A DNA stretch of 60,000 bases from Takakia lepidozioides. Its lineage: Eukaryota > Streptophyta > Takakiopsida > Takakiales > Takakiaceae. Below are positions 51,412-60,000 of the stretch, piece by piece (positions within the stretch are counted from its first letter, which is position 1; the number at the start of each line of letters is the position of its first letter). The stretch covers positions 76,424,907-76,484,906 of the forward strand of contig CM060733.1 of the NCBI GenBank assembly GCA_030704615.1, written 5' to 3'. Position numbers and translations under genes: made by a program. Under the pieces are notes generated by a model, which made no database searches, was not told the DNA's origin, and saw only the letters and a program-made list of their open reading frames with translations.

Positions 51412-52009
51412 TTCGATGGCTTTTTTTCCTTCTAAGAGGAGAACCACCGGACGCAAGCTTGCCCGGAAAATTCAACAGCCTATGGACTGTTGCCAATTGG
51501 GGGTTTTTTTTTTTTAAATGGTTCGGGCTGCTTTCGAAGCTCGTAAATCGGCATATTATTGAATGGGCATATTGGTGTGCCTCCGAGCGAGGGAAGGGCA
51601 ATATTAAATTATTGTATGGGTTTCCAGAATGCGGTAGGTAAACATCATGCGTTGGTCGCACGTGGGAACGAGAGAAGGTCGTGGGCTGTGGGCCGTGCAA
51701 GCACGCCGGTGACCCGGTGTTTGCGTCTCAGGTTTGGGGAACAGCAACAACCGGTCGGGTCGGGCCGGGCCGGGCCGGGTCCCACTGTCACACTCGCACT
51801 TGCCCCACCTCACACTTGCAACTCAAACCGAGCACGCGCTCGAGAGCACTAACAAGGCCGCCAAGAGCTTGGGTTCGAGGGGTGCCTATTCTGTGGGCGA
51901 ATGGGCGCGCAGGACGACCCACATTTGCAGGGTAGGTTGGAAGCGGGTGACTGGGAAGGGGTCCGTTGCAGCGCACGTGGCACGATCGACTGATCCACGT
52001 CTCCTCATC
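51412..52009. other. GC-rich flank with GGGCC microrepeat
   Basis: A GGTCGGGCCGGGCCGGGCCG run lies at 51757-51776. Base composition is clearly GC-richer than the neighbouring SINE side. No gene recognised. The Ty3-type protease frame fades out at its right edge. Confidence 0.45.
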
Positions 52010-52029
52010 AAGTCCTCCCCTCCAGTATA

Positions 52030-52629
52030 CTCTCTGACCCCTCGAGGTCTTCTCGTAGCAGATAATCTATTAGATTTCTTAGTGGTGATTTGTATCTTGT
52101 GCATCCCATCATGCACAGTTAGTAACTGGGAATTCCAGTCATGGGATACCCTGGCCTATTTCAGCCACGGTCGACCCAGCAATAAGGAGTAAGCTTCCAT
52201 GACTTCATCCATTTTCAACACAGTTACTGTGATATTAAAGATCATCTTTTTAATCTGTATCTTAACTCCTCTTATCAATCCCAATGGCTGAACACTCCTT
52301 TGATCTGCCATTGTTACTGTAAATGGGGCTGGTTTCATGTTATTTAGACCAAGCTTCTGCCTTAATTGGTATGTCATGATATTCACTCCAAAGCCTCCAT
52401 CTATCAGTACATCAGTTAGATCTGTGCTTCCAATTCTCAATTGGATTACTGGCATAGAATCATCAAAGTCCATGACTGCTTCTCGCCCTTCTGGCTTCAC
52501 ATTATAACTGATCACCTTGTTGTTCAGGTCTGTGTTCCCTGTCACATGGGCAATCCGATTGATTGCTTGATACAGCCTGTGTCTACAATAAGGTGCCACA
52601 TCCAATAGCTGTCCAATGATAATCTCCAC
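52030..52629 (-). pseudogene. Ty3 aspartic protease
   Basis: VIQLRIGSTDLTDVLIDGGF followed by GVNIMTYQLRQKLGL (active-site Asp in LIDGG), then FTVTMADQRSVQPLGLIRGV and LLLGRPWLK, TAG at 52156-52158, then ARVSHDWNSQLLTVHDG. The frame fades near 52030, the downstream edge of the element. Confidence 0.8.
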
Positions 52630-52635
52630 TTTGGA

Positions 52636-53706
52636 CTAGCATATCACTTCAGCCAAAGTCCCTTCCTTACTCTGCACTTCTGCAGCTTCTTTCTTCCCTT
52701 CTTCCTCACTCACTTCCTCTTCTCTTTCAGAGTCAGAGGAATCCGCCATAGGAATATCAGTACTCTTCCGCATTTCCCTTATGGTATCTGCCACTTCCTT
52801 GTGCAGTTCCTTTTCATCTCTCCAAGCCTCATCATCTTCAGGCACATCACTGCCATCTTCATTATCATCAACTTCCTCTTCTACTGGAGGTATTAATTTG
52901 GCTTTGCTTATGGTTACTATCATTGTACTTACTTCTGGTACCACACATGGCCTAACCATGTGAGCTGCCACCACTGGCCCCTCATTCACAGGAGCTCTCA
53001 TCTCATTCTGGTGTCTGATCCAGAATGGACAGGCTGCCTTGCGATGTCCTGCTTGAGTACAATAGTAACACAGTTCTTCCCCATTAGGTCCTCGCCCTTG
53101 GTTTGTTCTGGGATTATTTCTATAATCATGATTCCCTGGCTGGTAATTCCCCCTTGGATTACCCTGATAGTTGCCTCTGGAATTTCCCTGGTAATTCCCT
53201 CTTGGATTACCTCTCCTTTCCATGCCGTTGTTATAACCACCAGGCCTACCATAGTGGTCTTGATCACTGTTTCTTCTTGGCTGGGGCTGCACTTGATGCA
53301 CCCTTACTTGCCTAGGTTCTCTTGTTGTTGTCCTTCTGTTGTAGTAACAATTCTCAGTAGAATGGTTATCCATTTTACAGATAGTGCAGTGTTTCTCCTT
53401 CATGTGGCATTCAGTGGTGGTATGGCCTTCATTCTGGCATTTTGCACACCAAACACCCTTCCTCCAATGTGTTGCACCCTCTGTGGCATACTTTTTCAAG
53501 ATTTCTTCTAATCTTTTCTCATAATTATCCCTCTTCAACTTTTCCTTCCTTTTACTCTTCTTCTTAAGCTCTAGCTCTTTTTCCTCATCTGACTCATCCT
53601 CAGAGTCATCTTCATCCCTTTTCTCTCTCCTGAGCATTCCCAATTGCTCAATTCTGTTCGCTGTTTCAAATGCTTCCTCCACTGTATTATGGGGTAACAT
53701 ATCCAC
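52636..53706 (-). pseudogene. Ty3 gag nucleocapsid with three zinc knuckles
   Basis: THWRKGVWCAKCQNEGHTTT (C-x2-C-x4-H-x4-C), CTICKMDNHSTENC and CYYCTQAGHRKAAC are three CCHC knuckles. Between the last two lies a repeated NPRGNYQG motif (53080-53230). Charged K/E/D-rich segments precede and follow. TAG at 52636-52638 separates it from the protease. Confidence 0.85.
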
Positions 53707-54671
53707 TTTCTTTTGTAACTCTAGTCTTAGCAGTTTGCTCTAGAGCAGTTGTGAGTGTAGCACATTGTATGATCATCCTCTGATGTACTGCCTCCAACTC
53801 TGCATGTAGCACCTTCACTTCTTGCATCTCGCCCTCATGCTTCGTCTGCAGTTGGAATAATTGTTGCTTATATGCTTCCTGCAACTAGTCTTGCTCGAGA
53901 CCTGCCTCAATCAAATGTTCTTTAGCCGACTGCAAAGCAGTCTTTGTGTTGTCCAACTCCTGGTGTAACTTCAGATTAACCTCCACATCAATCTTGTTAG
54001 CACACTCAGTGGCCATCCGAGCCTCAAACTCTTTCCTGAGTTCCTCCCTCAAAGCTGCCAATTGGGTAGATGGAACATGGGATTTTAAATATGTTCCCAA
54101 CAAATTGAGTGTCTTGCTTATGGAACTCATAAGCATAGCCTGCTGGGGGTCATCATGGTGAACTTGCTGCTGTTCTCCCTGATCCTCCACAGTGTGATGC
54201 CTCACAAACCACTCAGGCCATTGCTCTACCAGATGCTCTTCCTGAACCCCCTCATCCTCCACAGGTGCTGCTGTGTCCTGATGTTCTACTTCTGGGACCT
54301 CCGTCACAGGTGTGGGTATTACATGCACTGCAGGGATTCCCCTGGACTGACTCTGCACTTCCGGTACCCGTGATTCCCTGACCAAGCCAGAGTCTTCATA
54401 GAGAAGGTCACCCTTCTCAATTTCTGCCACAACCTGTTCTGTAGTGGGAATAATCTAACCCTTCTCTTTCCAAAACAACAGGCAGTGGTAGAGCCGCATG
54501 CACTACTTGAGGTACCGCTGAGATAACCAGTTCATCTGGCTGTGACATTGAAGTAACTTCCTCTTCCCTCTCCAAAGGTTGTGTTGTTTGTAACAACAGC
54601 TCTCTGTGCTGCTGTGCCCCCTCCTGCACGAGAGTTTGGAAAACATCTTCTTGCGGTTCTCTTGAAGCCAA
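53687..54671 (-). pseudogene. Ty3 gag middle: acidic region and coiled coil
   Basis: Segments EERE- and Gln-rich (54417-54671), then, after a shift near 54425, AEIEKGDLLYEDSGLVRES and STQLAALREELRKEFEARMA. TAG at 53885-53887, then LQEAYKQQLFQLQTKHEGEM with clear heptad spacing (coiled coil). A shift near 53695 leads into the nucleocapsid frame. Confidence 0.55.
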
Positions 54672-54674
54672 TGG

Positions 54675-55448
54675 TTATGTCCCTACTGTGATACCCTTCT
54701 TCTGTCTCTTAGACTGCTGTTGCTCTGCCAGTCCCCCCTCTCCATAGGAAGAACCCTGCTCCTCCATTGCAGTGGTTGCTGCCTCAAACATTCCCATCTC
54801 ATTTCGTTCTCGCGCATCAAGTATGCAAGAGTCCAAAATGATTTGCGCAATGACTGGGCCAGACACTATGATTGGAGACTTAGCAGCAGTGCCTTGCAAT
54901 CTTCTCATCTCCTCTACTAGACCATTGTACATTATTTCTGCCCAAGCTACATCTTCTCCTCGCAATGCTTTCAGTATTTCCTCTGTGAATAACTTGCTCA
55001 AATACTGTTGGTTCTGTTTCATGGCAAACAGAACGTTGAGTATTTGGCCAACCTCTTTGAGTCCTGGGTACTCGGCTTTGGTACAAGCGTAACCTTGAGT
55101 TTTAAAGAAACTTCCTTCTTGGAACATGCTCCCTATTTGCAATCTTGCCCTGTGCTCATCCACCTCTACCTAACCCGATGGCAATTCAAACAATTGCTGT
55201 AGGTACTGGGGAGTAATTCCTATCTCTACTCCCCTCACCTTGGTTACTCCTGTCTTAGGCTCAAAGTTCTGCAGAAATTGTAGCATGTACTGCCGATGAT
55301 GCAATGACCAATCCTTTCGTAGCAGCCCCTCCAACCGCAGCTCCCTCAGCAGCTACACCGCCTGTGGTGTAGCAATCGTTTGCTTCGGTAATATTGTGGT
55401 GCTCTTCACCCTGATATCCTCCATTCCTCTCACTCTCTTCATTCTAGA
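54675..55448 (-). pseudogene. Ty3 element N-terminal gag-region protein (plant-transposon-domain-like)
   Basis: Starts about 55448 (MKRVRGMEDIRVKS), with RKDWSLHHRQYMLQFLQNFE, GVEIGITPQYLQQLFELPSG, TAG, then LQIGSMFQEGSFFKTQGYA and KEVGQILNVLFAMKQNQQYL. Two in-frame TAG codons (near 55363 and 55172) and a TAA at the end. The pattern resembles the uncharacterised N-terminal domain seen in some plant gypsy gag regions. Assignment is weak. Confidence 0.45.
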
Positions 55449-55475
55449 TAAACAAAAAGGTTTCGGTTGCAACAA

Positions 55476-56192
55476 CTAAAGAAACGCCTGGAGGGCACAG
55501 AGCATAAAAGTATGGTTGGTACAGAATGAAATGGGTAAGTGCTTGTAAGCCTGTGGGGCTTGCAAATATCGATTTAGAGAAAAGGTACTCTCCGTTCGTC
55601 CATTCTTGTGCCACTGCGTAAGTAGTAAGGCGAGCGTGTAGTCTGTTATTTCCGCCATAGCTTCAAAGCTATAACTTTGATTGTCTCCCCTGTCGAGACG
55701 CCCGTTATTTGGAACCACGCCGACTCTTGCGCTCATAATTCTTCTAAATTCTTGATCTTGCTTCTTGGAAAATACCCTCTGCAGGTAACTCTGGCTCATG
55801 ATTGGTTGTTGCCTCTGTGACTGTTTTTTTAATTTTATTTCCGTCAGTGGGCTTTTCCCCCTGGAATGTCCACTAGGATAACACATGTGGCTAAGAACCC
55901 TCTTTTCTGTATTCATAAAAGGTTCCGTTACTCTTTCTTTCACTGCATTAATGGGCCCACAATTAATTTGGGTTGATGTGCCGAGTATGTACTTTGACGG
56001 TGATACCCGTGTTTGCCACATATGCACAGCTGTGTGTCTTGCCCTGGCGTCCACGTGTCCATTTCTAAACTTGCCTCCGTCCTCTCTTCCGCCGGCCATT
56101 TCCCGGACGTTAACCTGCGTCCACCTGTCACTGCCCCTATGGACTGTGTAACCCGGGTGGGCTGTGTTGGGCTGTGATAGGCTGTGTGGCAC
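55476..56192 (-). other. Open frame of unknown meaning between integrase and gag
   Basis: 238 codons open on the minus strand. The second half looks protein-like (MSQSYLQRVFSKKQDQEF, EAMAEITDYTLALLLTQWHK), the first half is not convincing. It covers the place where the LTR or leader should be; a purine-rich GGGGGAAAAG lies at about 55852-55861. Could be an extra 5' ORF, LTR sequence open by chance, or both. Confidence 0.35.
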
Positions 56193-56270
56193 TGTGGTAA
56201 GCTATGATAGGCTGTGTGGCACTGTGGTAGGCTGTGATAGGCTGTGTCATGCTATGGTAGGTTGTGATAA
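56161..56270. repeat. 30-bp tandem repeat, about 3.3 copies
   Basis: Unit GCTGTGATAGGCTGTGTGGC plus ACTGTGGTAR, starting at 56171, 56201 and 56231 with a partial copy at 56261. Lies just after the integrase end. Confidence 0.85.
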
Positions 56271-56973
56271 CGATGCGAACATCTGTGTTCTTTGCTCAGG
56301 CCATACACAATTGGTTTTACGATAAGTGCTTCATGCTCTGTTGGTATTACCGGTGCAGTCCGTGACTGTTTTTGTGTTTCAATATGCAAGTCGTGCTGCA
56401 ATGGTTTGTCATGGATACCACTGTATCCCTTCAACTTATTAACATTAACTCTTCCCAACATATCTTTGTTAATGGTTTGTAATATGGCGGTGTTGTTATC
56501 ATACATCTTCTGTATGACATAAGGTCCTTTCCAGGTGATTTAAGCTTGGAAGCCTTAATCTTTCCCTTCTTTTGCAACCACAGAACCAAATCTCCCGCGT
56601 TAAAAGTCTTTAATTTCCCTACATCAAACTGATCCTTCCTCTTCATCTGAATTCTGGTCATGTTATCAGCTGCATCAGCACGTACTTCTTCCACATGGTA
56701 TAATTCATGTTTTCTGACCTTAATTGAATCTTCCAATTCCATTCTCCTTCCCCATTCAGTTCTCATGGTAGGTAACAAGAACTCCACTGGTAGTAAAGCT
56801 TCCATACCATAAACTAATTGGAATGGTGTATACTTAGTGGTGACTTTATATGAAGTCATGTATGACCACAAAGCTGTCAGCAGCTTTGTATCCCAATCTG
56901 TTCTGTTTGCATTGATTATCTTAGCCAAGATAGTACATAGTATTTTGTTGGTAGCCTCTGCCTGCCCATTACC
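56250..56973 (-). pseudogene. Ty3 integrase C-terminus
   Basis: GNGQAEATNK, then LAKIINANRTDWDTKLLTAL, FQLVYGMEALLPVEFLLP, DLVLWLQKKGKIK, and after one frame shift near 56520 MYDNNTAILQTINKDMLG and NVNKLKGYSG. This is the GPY-type end of a plant Ty3 integrase. Confidence 0.75.
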
Positions 56974-58035
56974 CTACGGGTAATAAGTTGTACTCTTCCT
57001 ATGCACAATCATGAACTCCTTGGTCAAGAGTTCTATGGTCTCATTAATGAAGTGACTTCCCTGGTCACTAATAAATTCCAGGGGACAGCCAAATCGTGTA
57101 AGTATGTTCTCATACAGGAACCTTACTGTGGACTTAGCTGTGTTATCCCTCAGAGCTTTAGCTTCCACCTACTTTGTAGTATAATCAGTGGCTGTGATTA
57201 TATACTTATTCTGTGTATTTCTGGCTGGTGGGTTAGTTGGCCCAACAAAGTCTAGTCTCCATTTTTGAAATGGTTCAGTAGGCATTGTAGGATGCAAAGC
57301 CCTCTTTCCAGATCTCTGCAATGGTCCTAGCCTCTGACACTCATCACAACTCTTACAATACTTGTGTACATCTTTGAACAAAGTAGGCCACCAGTAACCT
57401 GCAAGTAGTATCTTTCTACTGGTAGTCTCTTCTCCAAAATGACCTCCAGCCACTCTTTTATGGACTTCCTCCAAAACTTTATTTACTTCGTGGTGGTACA
57501 AGCATCGTTTAAGTACCCCATCTGGTCCTAGCTTGTACATTCTGCCCCCTACCATAGTATAAGGTAAAGCCTTGATAGCAATTTTCTTCCGCTGCTCCTT
57601 CCCATAACTCGGTGGGCATTGACCATGAGTAAGGTAGTATCTGATTGGCCACTGCCAATCTAACCAGTCATCTGCACTCCCTTGCACCTCCACTGCAAAT
57701 AAACTCGCATCTGGTAACTGGTCGTCTACTCCTGTGGCTGGCTCTTCTGTTGTTAAGCATGACAAGTGATCTGCCACAAGATGCAATCGACCAGGCTTGT
57801 ACACAACCTCAAACTCAAACTCGTGCAAGATTATTAACCACTTTGCTATCCTTCCACTTATCAAAGGTTTGTTCACCAGATATATCAGAGCCTGGTGATC
57901 CACATAAAACATAAACTTCCTTCCCAATAGGTAATGCCTGAATTTCTTTACTACATAAATCATTGTCAGTGCTTCTCTTTTCGTTGTGCTATAGTTCTTT
58001 TCCGCACTGTTCATCAATCTGCTAGCATAGTACAC
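56974..58035 (-). pseudogene. Ty3 RNase H end, integrase zinc finger and core
   Basis: NYSTTKREALTMIYVVKKFR, FYVDHQALIYLVNK, then the integrase finger HKRVAGGHFG...YCKSCDECQ (HHCC), and core motifs RLDFVGPTNPPARN and GCPLEFISDQGSHFIN. TAG at 57169-57171 interrupts DYTTK-stop-VEAKA, and TAG at 56974-56976 interrupts YYP-stop-GNGQAE, where the family has Trp and Gln. Confidence 0.85.
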
Positions 58036-58050
58036 AGGTGAATCTATATT

Positions 58051-59355
58051 TCATGTGACATTTTGGGCTAACACTACTCCCAACGCTTCTCCTGAGGCAT
58101 CACAGTGAACATGAAATACTTCATGCCAGTGAGGGTTAATCAGCACAGGTGTAGTTGTTACTGATAATGTAAGTTCCTCAAAAGCCTTTTGACATTCAGC
58201 TGTCCATGCAAACACTGCATCTTTCTTCAGAAGCTTGCTTAATGGTGCTGCTATCTGTGCATACCGTCTGACAAATCTTCTGTAATAACTGGTTGGTCCC
58301 AGGAATCTCCTTAGACTCTTAACATTTACTGGAGGTGGAGAGGCTTTAATGGCCTCTGTCTTTCTGGGATCCACAAGAAGTCCCTTCTTACACACAATGT
58401 GTCCCAAAAGCACCCCTGAGTTCACACAGAAAGTAAACTTCTCTGGATTCAGGCCCAGACCTCTCATCCTGCATCTGGTCAAACATAACTCCAAATTATG
58501 CAAGTGCTCACTCTTAGAGCTATACACATTGAAATCATCCAAGAACACCTGCATGAAATCATCCAGATACTCCTGAAAAGATTCACTTATGACTCTCTGA
58601 AAAGTTGCTGGTGCATTACAAAGTCCAAAAAGCATGACTTTGTATGCATAAGCACCCCAGTCTGTGATAAAAGTTGTCTTTCCCTGGTCTTCTTCTGCCA
58701 CTTGCACTTGATTATAACCACTGAAGCCATCCATGAATGAGTACATCTCATGGCCTGCCACAGTGTCCAATACCGCTTTTGTGAATGGCAAAGGGAAAGG
58801 ATCTTTCTTCGTGCAAGCATTCAACTTCTTATAGTTCACACAAACTCTCAGTTTACCATTCTTCTTGGGAACTATCACAATGGGTGACAGCCAAGTTGTA
58901 TACTCTATCGGGTATATAAACTTAGCCTCAACCAACTTCTTGATCTCTTCTCCAACCTTCTGTGCATAGTTGGGATTCATTCTGTATTTTGTCTGTTTGA
59001 TTGGTACTGACCCTGGTTCCAGTTCAATTTTATGCTGACAGATCTCAGGTGGTATCCCTTTCAGATCCTTGTAGTTCCAAGCAAATACATCCCTGTATTT
59101 GATGAACAGACTCTTAGCTTCCTCAAAGAATTCTGGCTCCAAATCAGCCCCTACCTTCACCATCCTCGGTTCCCCTTCAGTTCCCACATTTACTTCTCTC
59201 ACCTGCTCATCAGCTGTGATTGTCCAACCAGTCACCACTTCATCCTGTAAACTCACAGTGGTTGGTTCCTCTAGGATTTCCATTTCTCCCTCTCTTTCTT
59301 CATAGAAATGTGGTGGGTAACTGCTTGTTTCCCCCTCAATTGGTGTTGCTGTCAC
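58051..59355 (-). pseudogene. Ty3 reverse transcriptase and RNase H start
   Basis: About 434 codons open. RT blocks: WLSPIVIVPKKNGKLRVCVN, FMDGFSGYNQVQVA, LFGLCNAPATFQRVI, VFLDDFNVYSS (FLDD in place of YIDD), GVLLGHIVCKKGL, then RNase H start VHCDASGEALGVVLAQ. The frame begins at a GTG after an upstream TAG, so the true start lies in the missing PR-RT junction. Confidence 0.9.
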
Positions 59356-59399
59356 TACACCACAACAGATACTTTATAAACAACTTAGGCTTTCCAATT

Positions 59400-59604
59400 G
59401 CATCTCTGCAACTTGCTCCCACTCTGGGTGTGCAGCAAACAAGGTAACTTTCAAAATCTCAAGACTAAGCCTAAAGCTCTGGCCTTACTGGGATTTAATT
59501 GCTCGGAAGATCACACACAGAAGATTGATGCTTTTGTAAAGGGATTTCTAGAGGAACTCCAGAAAGCCCGAACCAATGGCTTGAAAATCTCACTACTAGA
59601 GTGA
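59400..59604 (+). mobile_element. LINE C-terminal fragment
   Basis: KTKPKALALLGFNCSEDHTQ, then KIDAFVKGFLEELQKARTNG, matches [10 protein letters not shown]...[20 protein letters not shown] of the LINE at 28.4-32.8 kb. It abuts the RT end of the Ty3 element. Confidence 0.75.
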
Positions 59605-60000
59605 GCCCCTCACGAAAATAGTGTCCGTTTCCTGTCGTCTGCCAAAACTAGGCATGGATCTATGCAACAAGGCTTTACAACAAACAATGTGTCAAGAGTA
59701 CATTCTCTCTCTCACACACACTTGGTTTAACCTTTGAAAAGTGCCCGCACATTGCATTGCTCTTAAACTATCTTGGCAATATGATAGATCCATGATGAAA
59801 GACATTAAAGCAAAATTAACAAGGCCCAACTTGAGACCTTGAAGGAAAGTTTGATCATGCTTCAAACATGTATATAAGGATTTAGGGGCACAAAATTTAG
59901 GAAAAACAAATGTTTGATGTTTAGTATTAGAACCCACATTGTCCAAGCTTTGCAAACTATGATAGAATTGCTTTGAATGGCCCACCCCTCATTAGTTGCG
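59605..60000. other. Right edge, nothing recognised
   Basis: AT-rich DNA without a supported feature. Confidence 0.4.

Larger units (their letters stand above)
52010..59358 (-). mobile_element. Ty3-type LTR retroelement, permuted and decayed
   Basis: On the minus strand, from high to low coordinates: RT, RNase H, integrase (59358-56250), a spacer with 30-bp repeats and a 238-codon open frame, gag (about 55450-52636), protease (52629-about 52030). A normal Ty3 element reads gag-PR-RT-RH-IN. No LTR pair can be delimited. The outer edges fall in the PR-RT linker on both sides. Confidence 0.8.

Noticed and set aside
52960-53511. Plus-strand 183-codon hydrophobic open frame
   Set aside because: Shadow of the gag nucleocapsid frame on the opposite strand. 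The composition follows from antisense of Gly/Asn/Arg-rich sequence.
55700-55725. TGGTTCC-like sequence on the minus strand as the Ty3 primer binding site
   Set aside because: It is not preceded by a CA-ending LTR border, and I cannot match it to a known tRNA 3' end.

Overview
This is nuclear DNA of a multicellular-type eukaryote with short GT..AG introns and heavy retrotransposon load. The LINEs with a C-terminal zf-RVT-type zinc knuckle, the Copia and Ty3 elements, a TWA-flanked MITE and a tRNA-derived SINE all point to the green/plant lineage. The style (intron-rich host genes, TE-filled giant introns, MURA-like transposase remnants, GGAAATGCGG palindromes) reminds me of a charophyte alga such as Chara. 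That is an impression from memory, not something the sequence proves.

0-7.4 kb: a broken multi-exon gene of unknown function (plus strand, entering from the left edge) faces an inverted partial copy of itself (minus strand). Next comes the most unusual object in the window: an array of about 30 copies of a 24-bp palindrome at 5,801-7,358. The copies repeat every 53 bp (12 consecutive steps are exact) and are separated by about 29-bp spacers that fall into five sequence classes arranged as a pentameric higher-order repeat. Single copies of the same palindrome lie inside introns of both gene copies and downstream of the next gene.

7.5-11.4 kb: a decayed MULE/MURA-type transposase with an N-terminal zinc-binding region, a DDE core and a C-terminal SWIM finger. 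11.4-16.6 kb: mostly non-coding, with a LINE 3' end, a TAA-flanked MITE and a possible small secreted Cys-rich coding segment.

16.7-47.8 kb: one host gene of about 31 kb in more than 20 exons. It encodes a signal peptide, an I9-like propeptide, a proteinase K-like subtilase domain, beta-sandwich/PPC-like modules, several thrombospondin type 1 repeats, EGF-like modules, a DxCxxCDGD-type Cys-rich motif, a transmembrane helix and an S/P/T/Q-rich tail: a membrane-anchored extracellular protease. Two introns are swollen with transposons. One (about 7 kb) holds an antisense LINE remnant and a nearly complete sense LINE. The other (about 11.3 kb) holds a SINE, LINE tails and a LINE whose ORF1 is interrupted by a Copia element with two nearly identical 389-bp LTRs. 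Splice phases still match across both.

47.8-60 kb: non-coding repeats (a 1.2-kb degenerate tandem region, further SINE copies), then an antisense Ty3-type element in the order RT-RNaseH-integrase-(spacer)-gag-protease. That order is permuted relative to a normal element. Seven of the eight in-frame stops I checked in it are TAG. A last LINE fragment lies near the right edge.

Many reading frames carry single-base shifts. Decay and sequencing/assembly error cannot be separated from this sequence alone.
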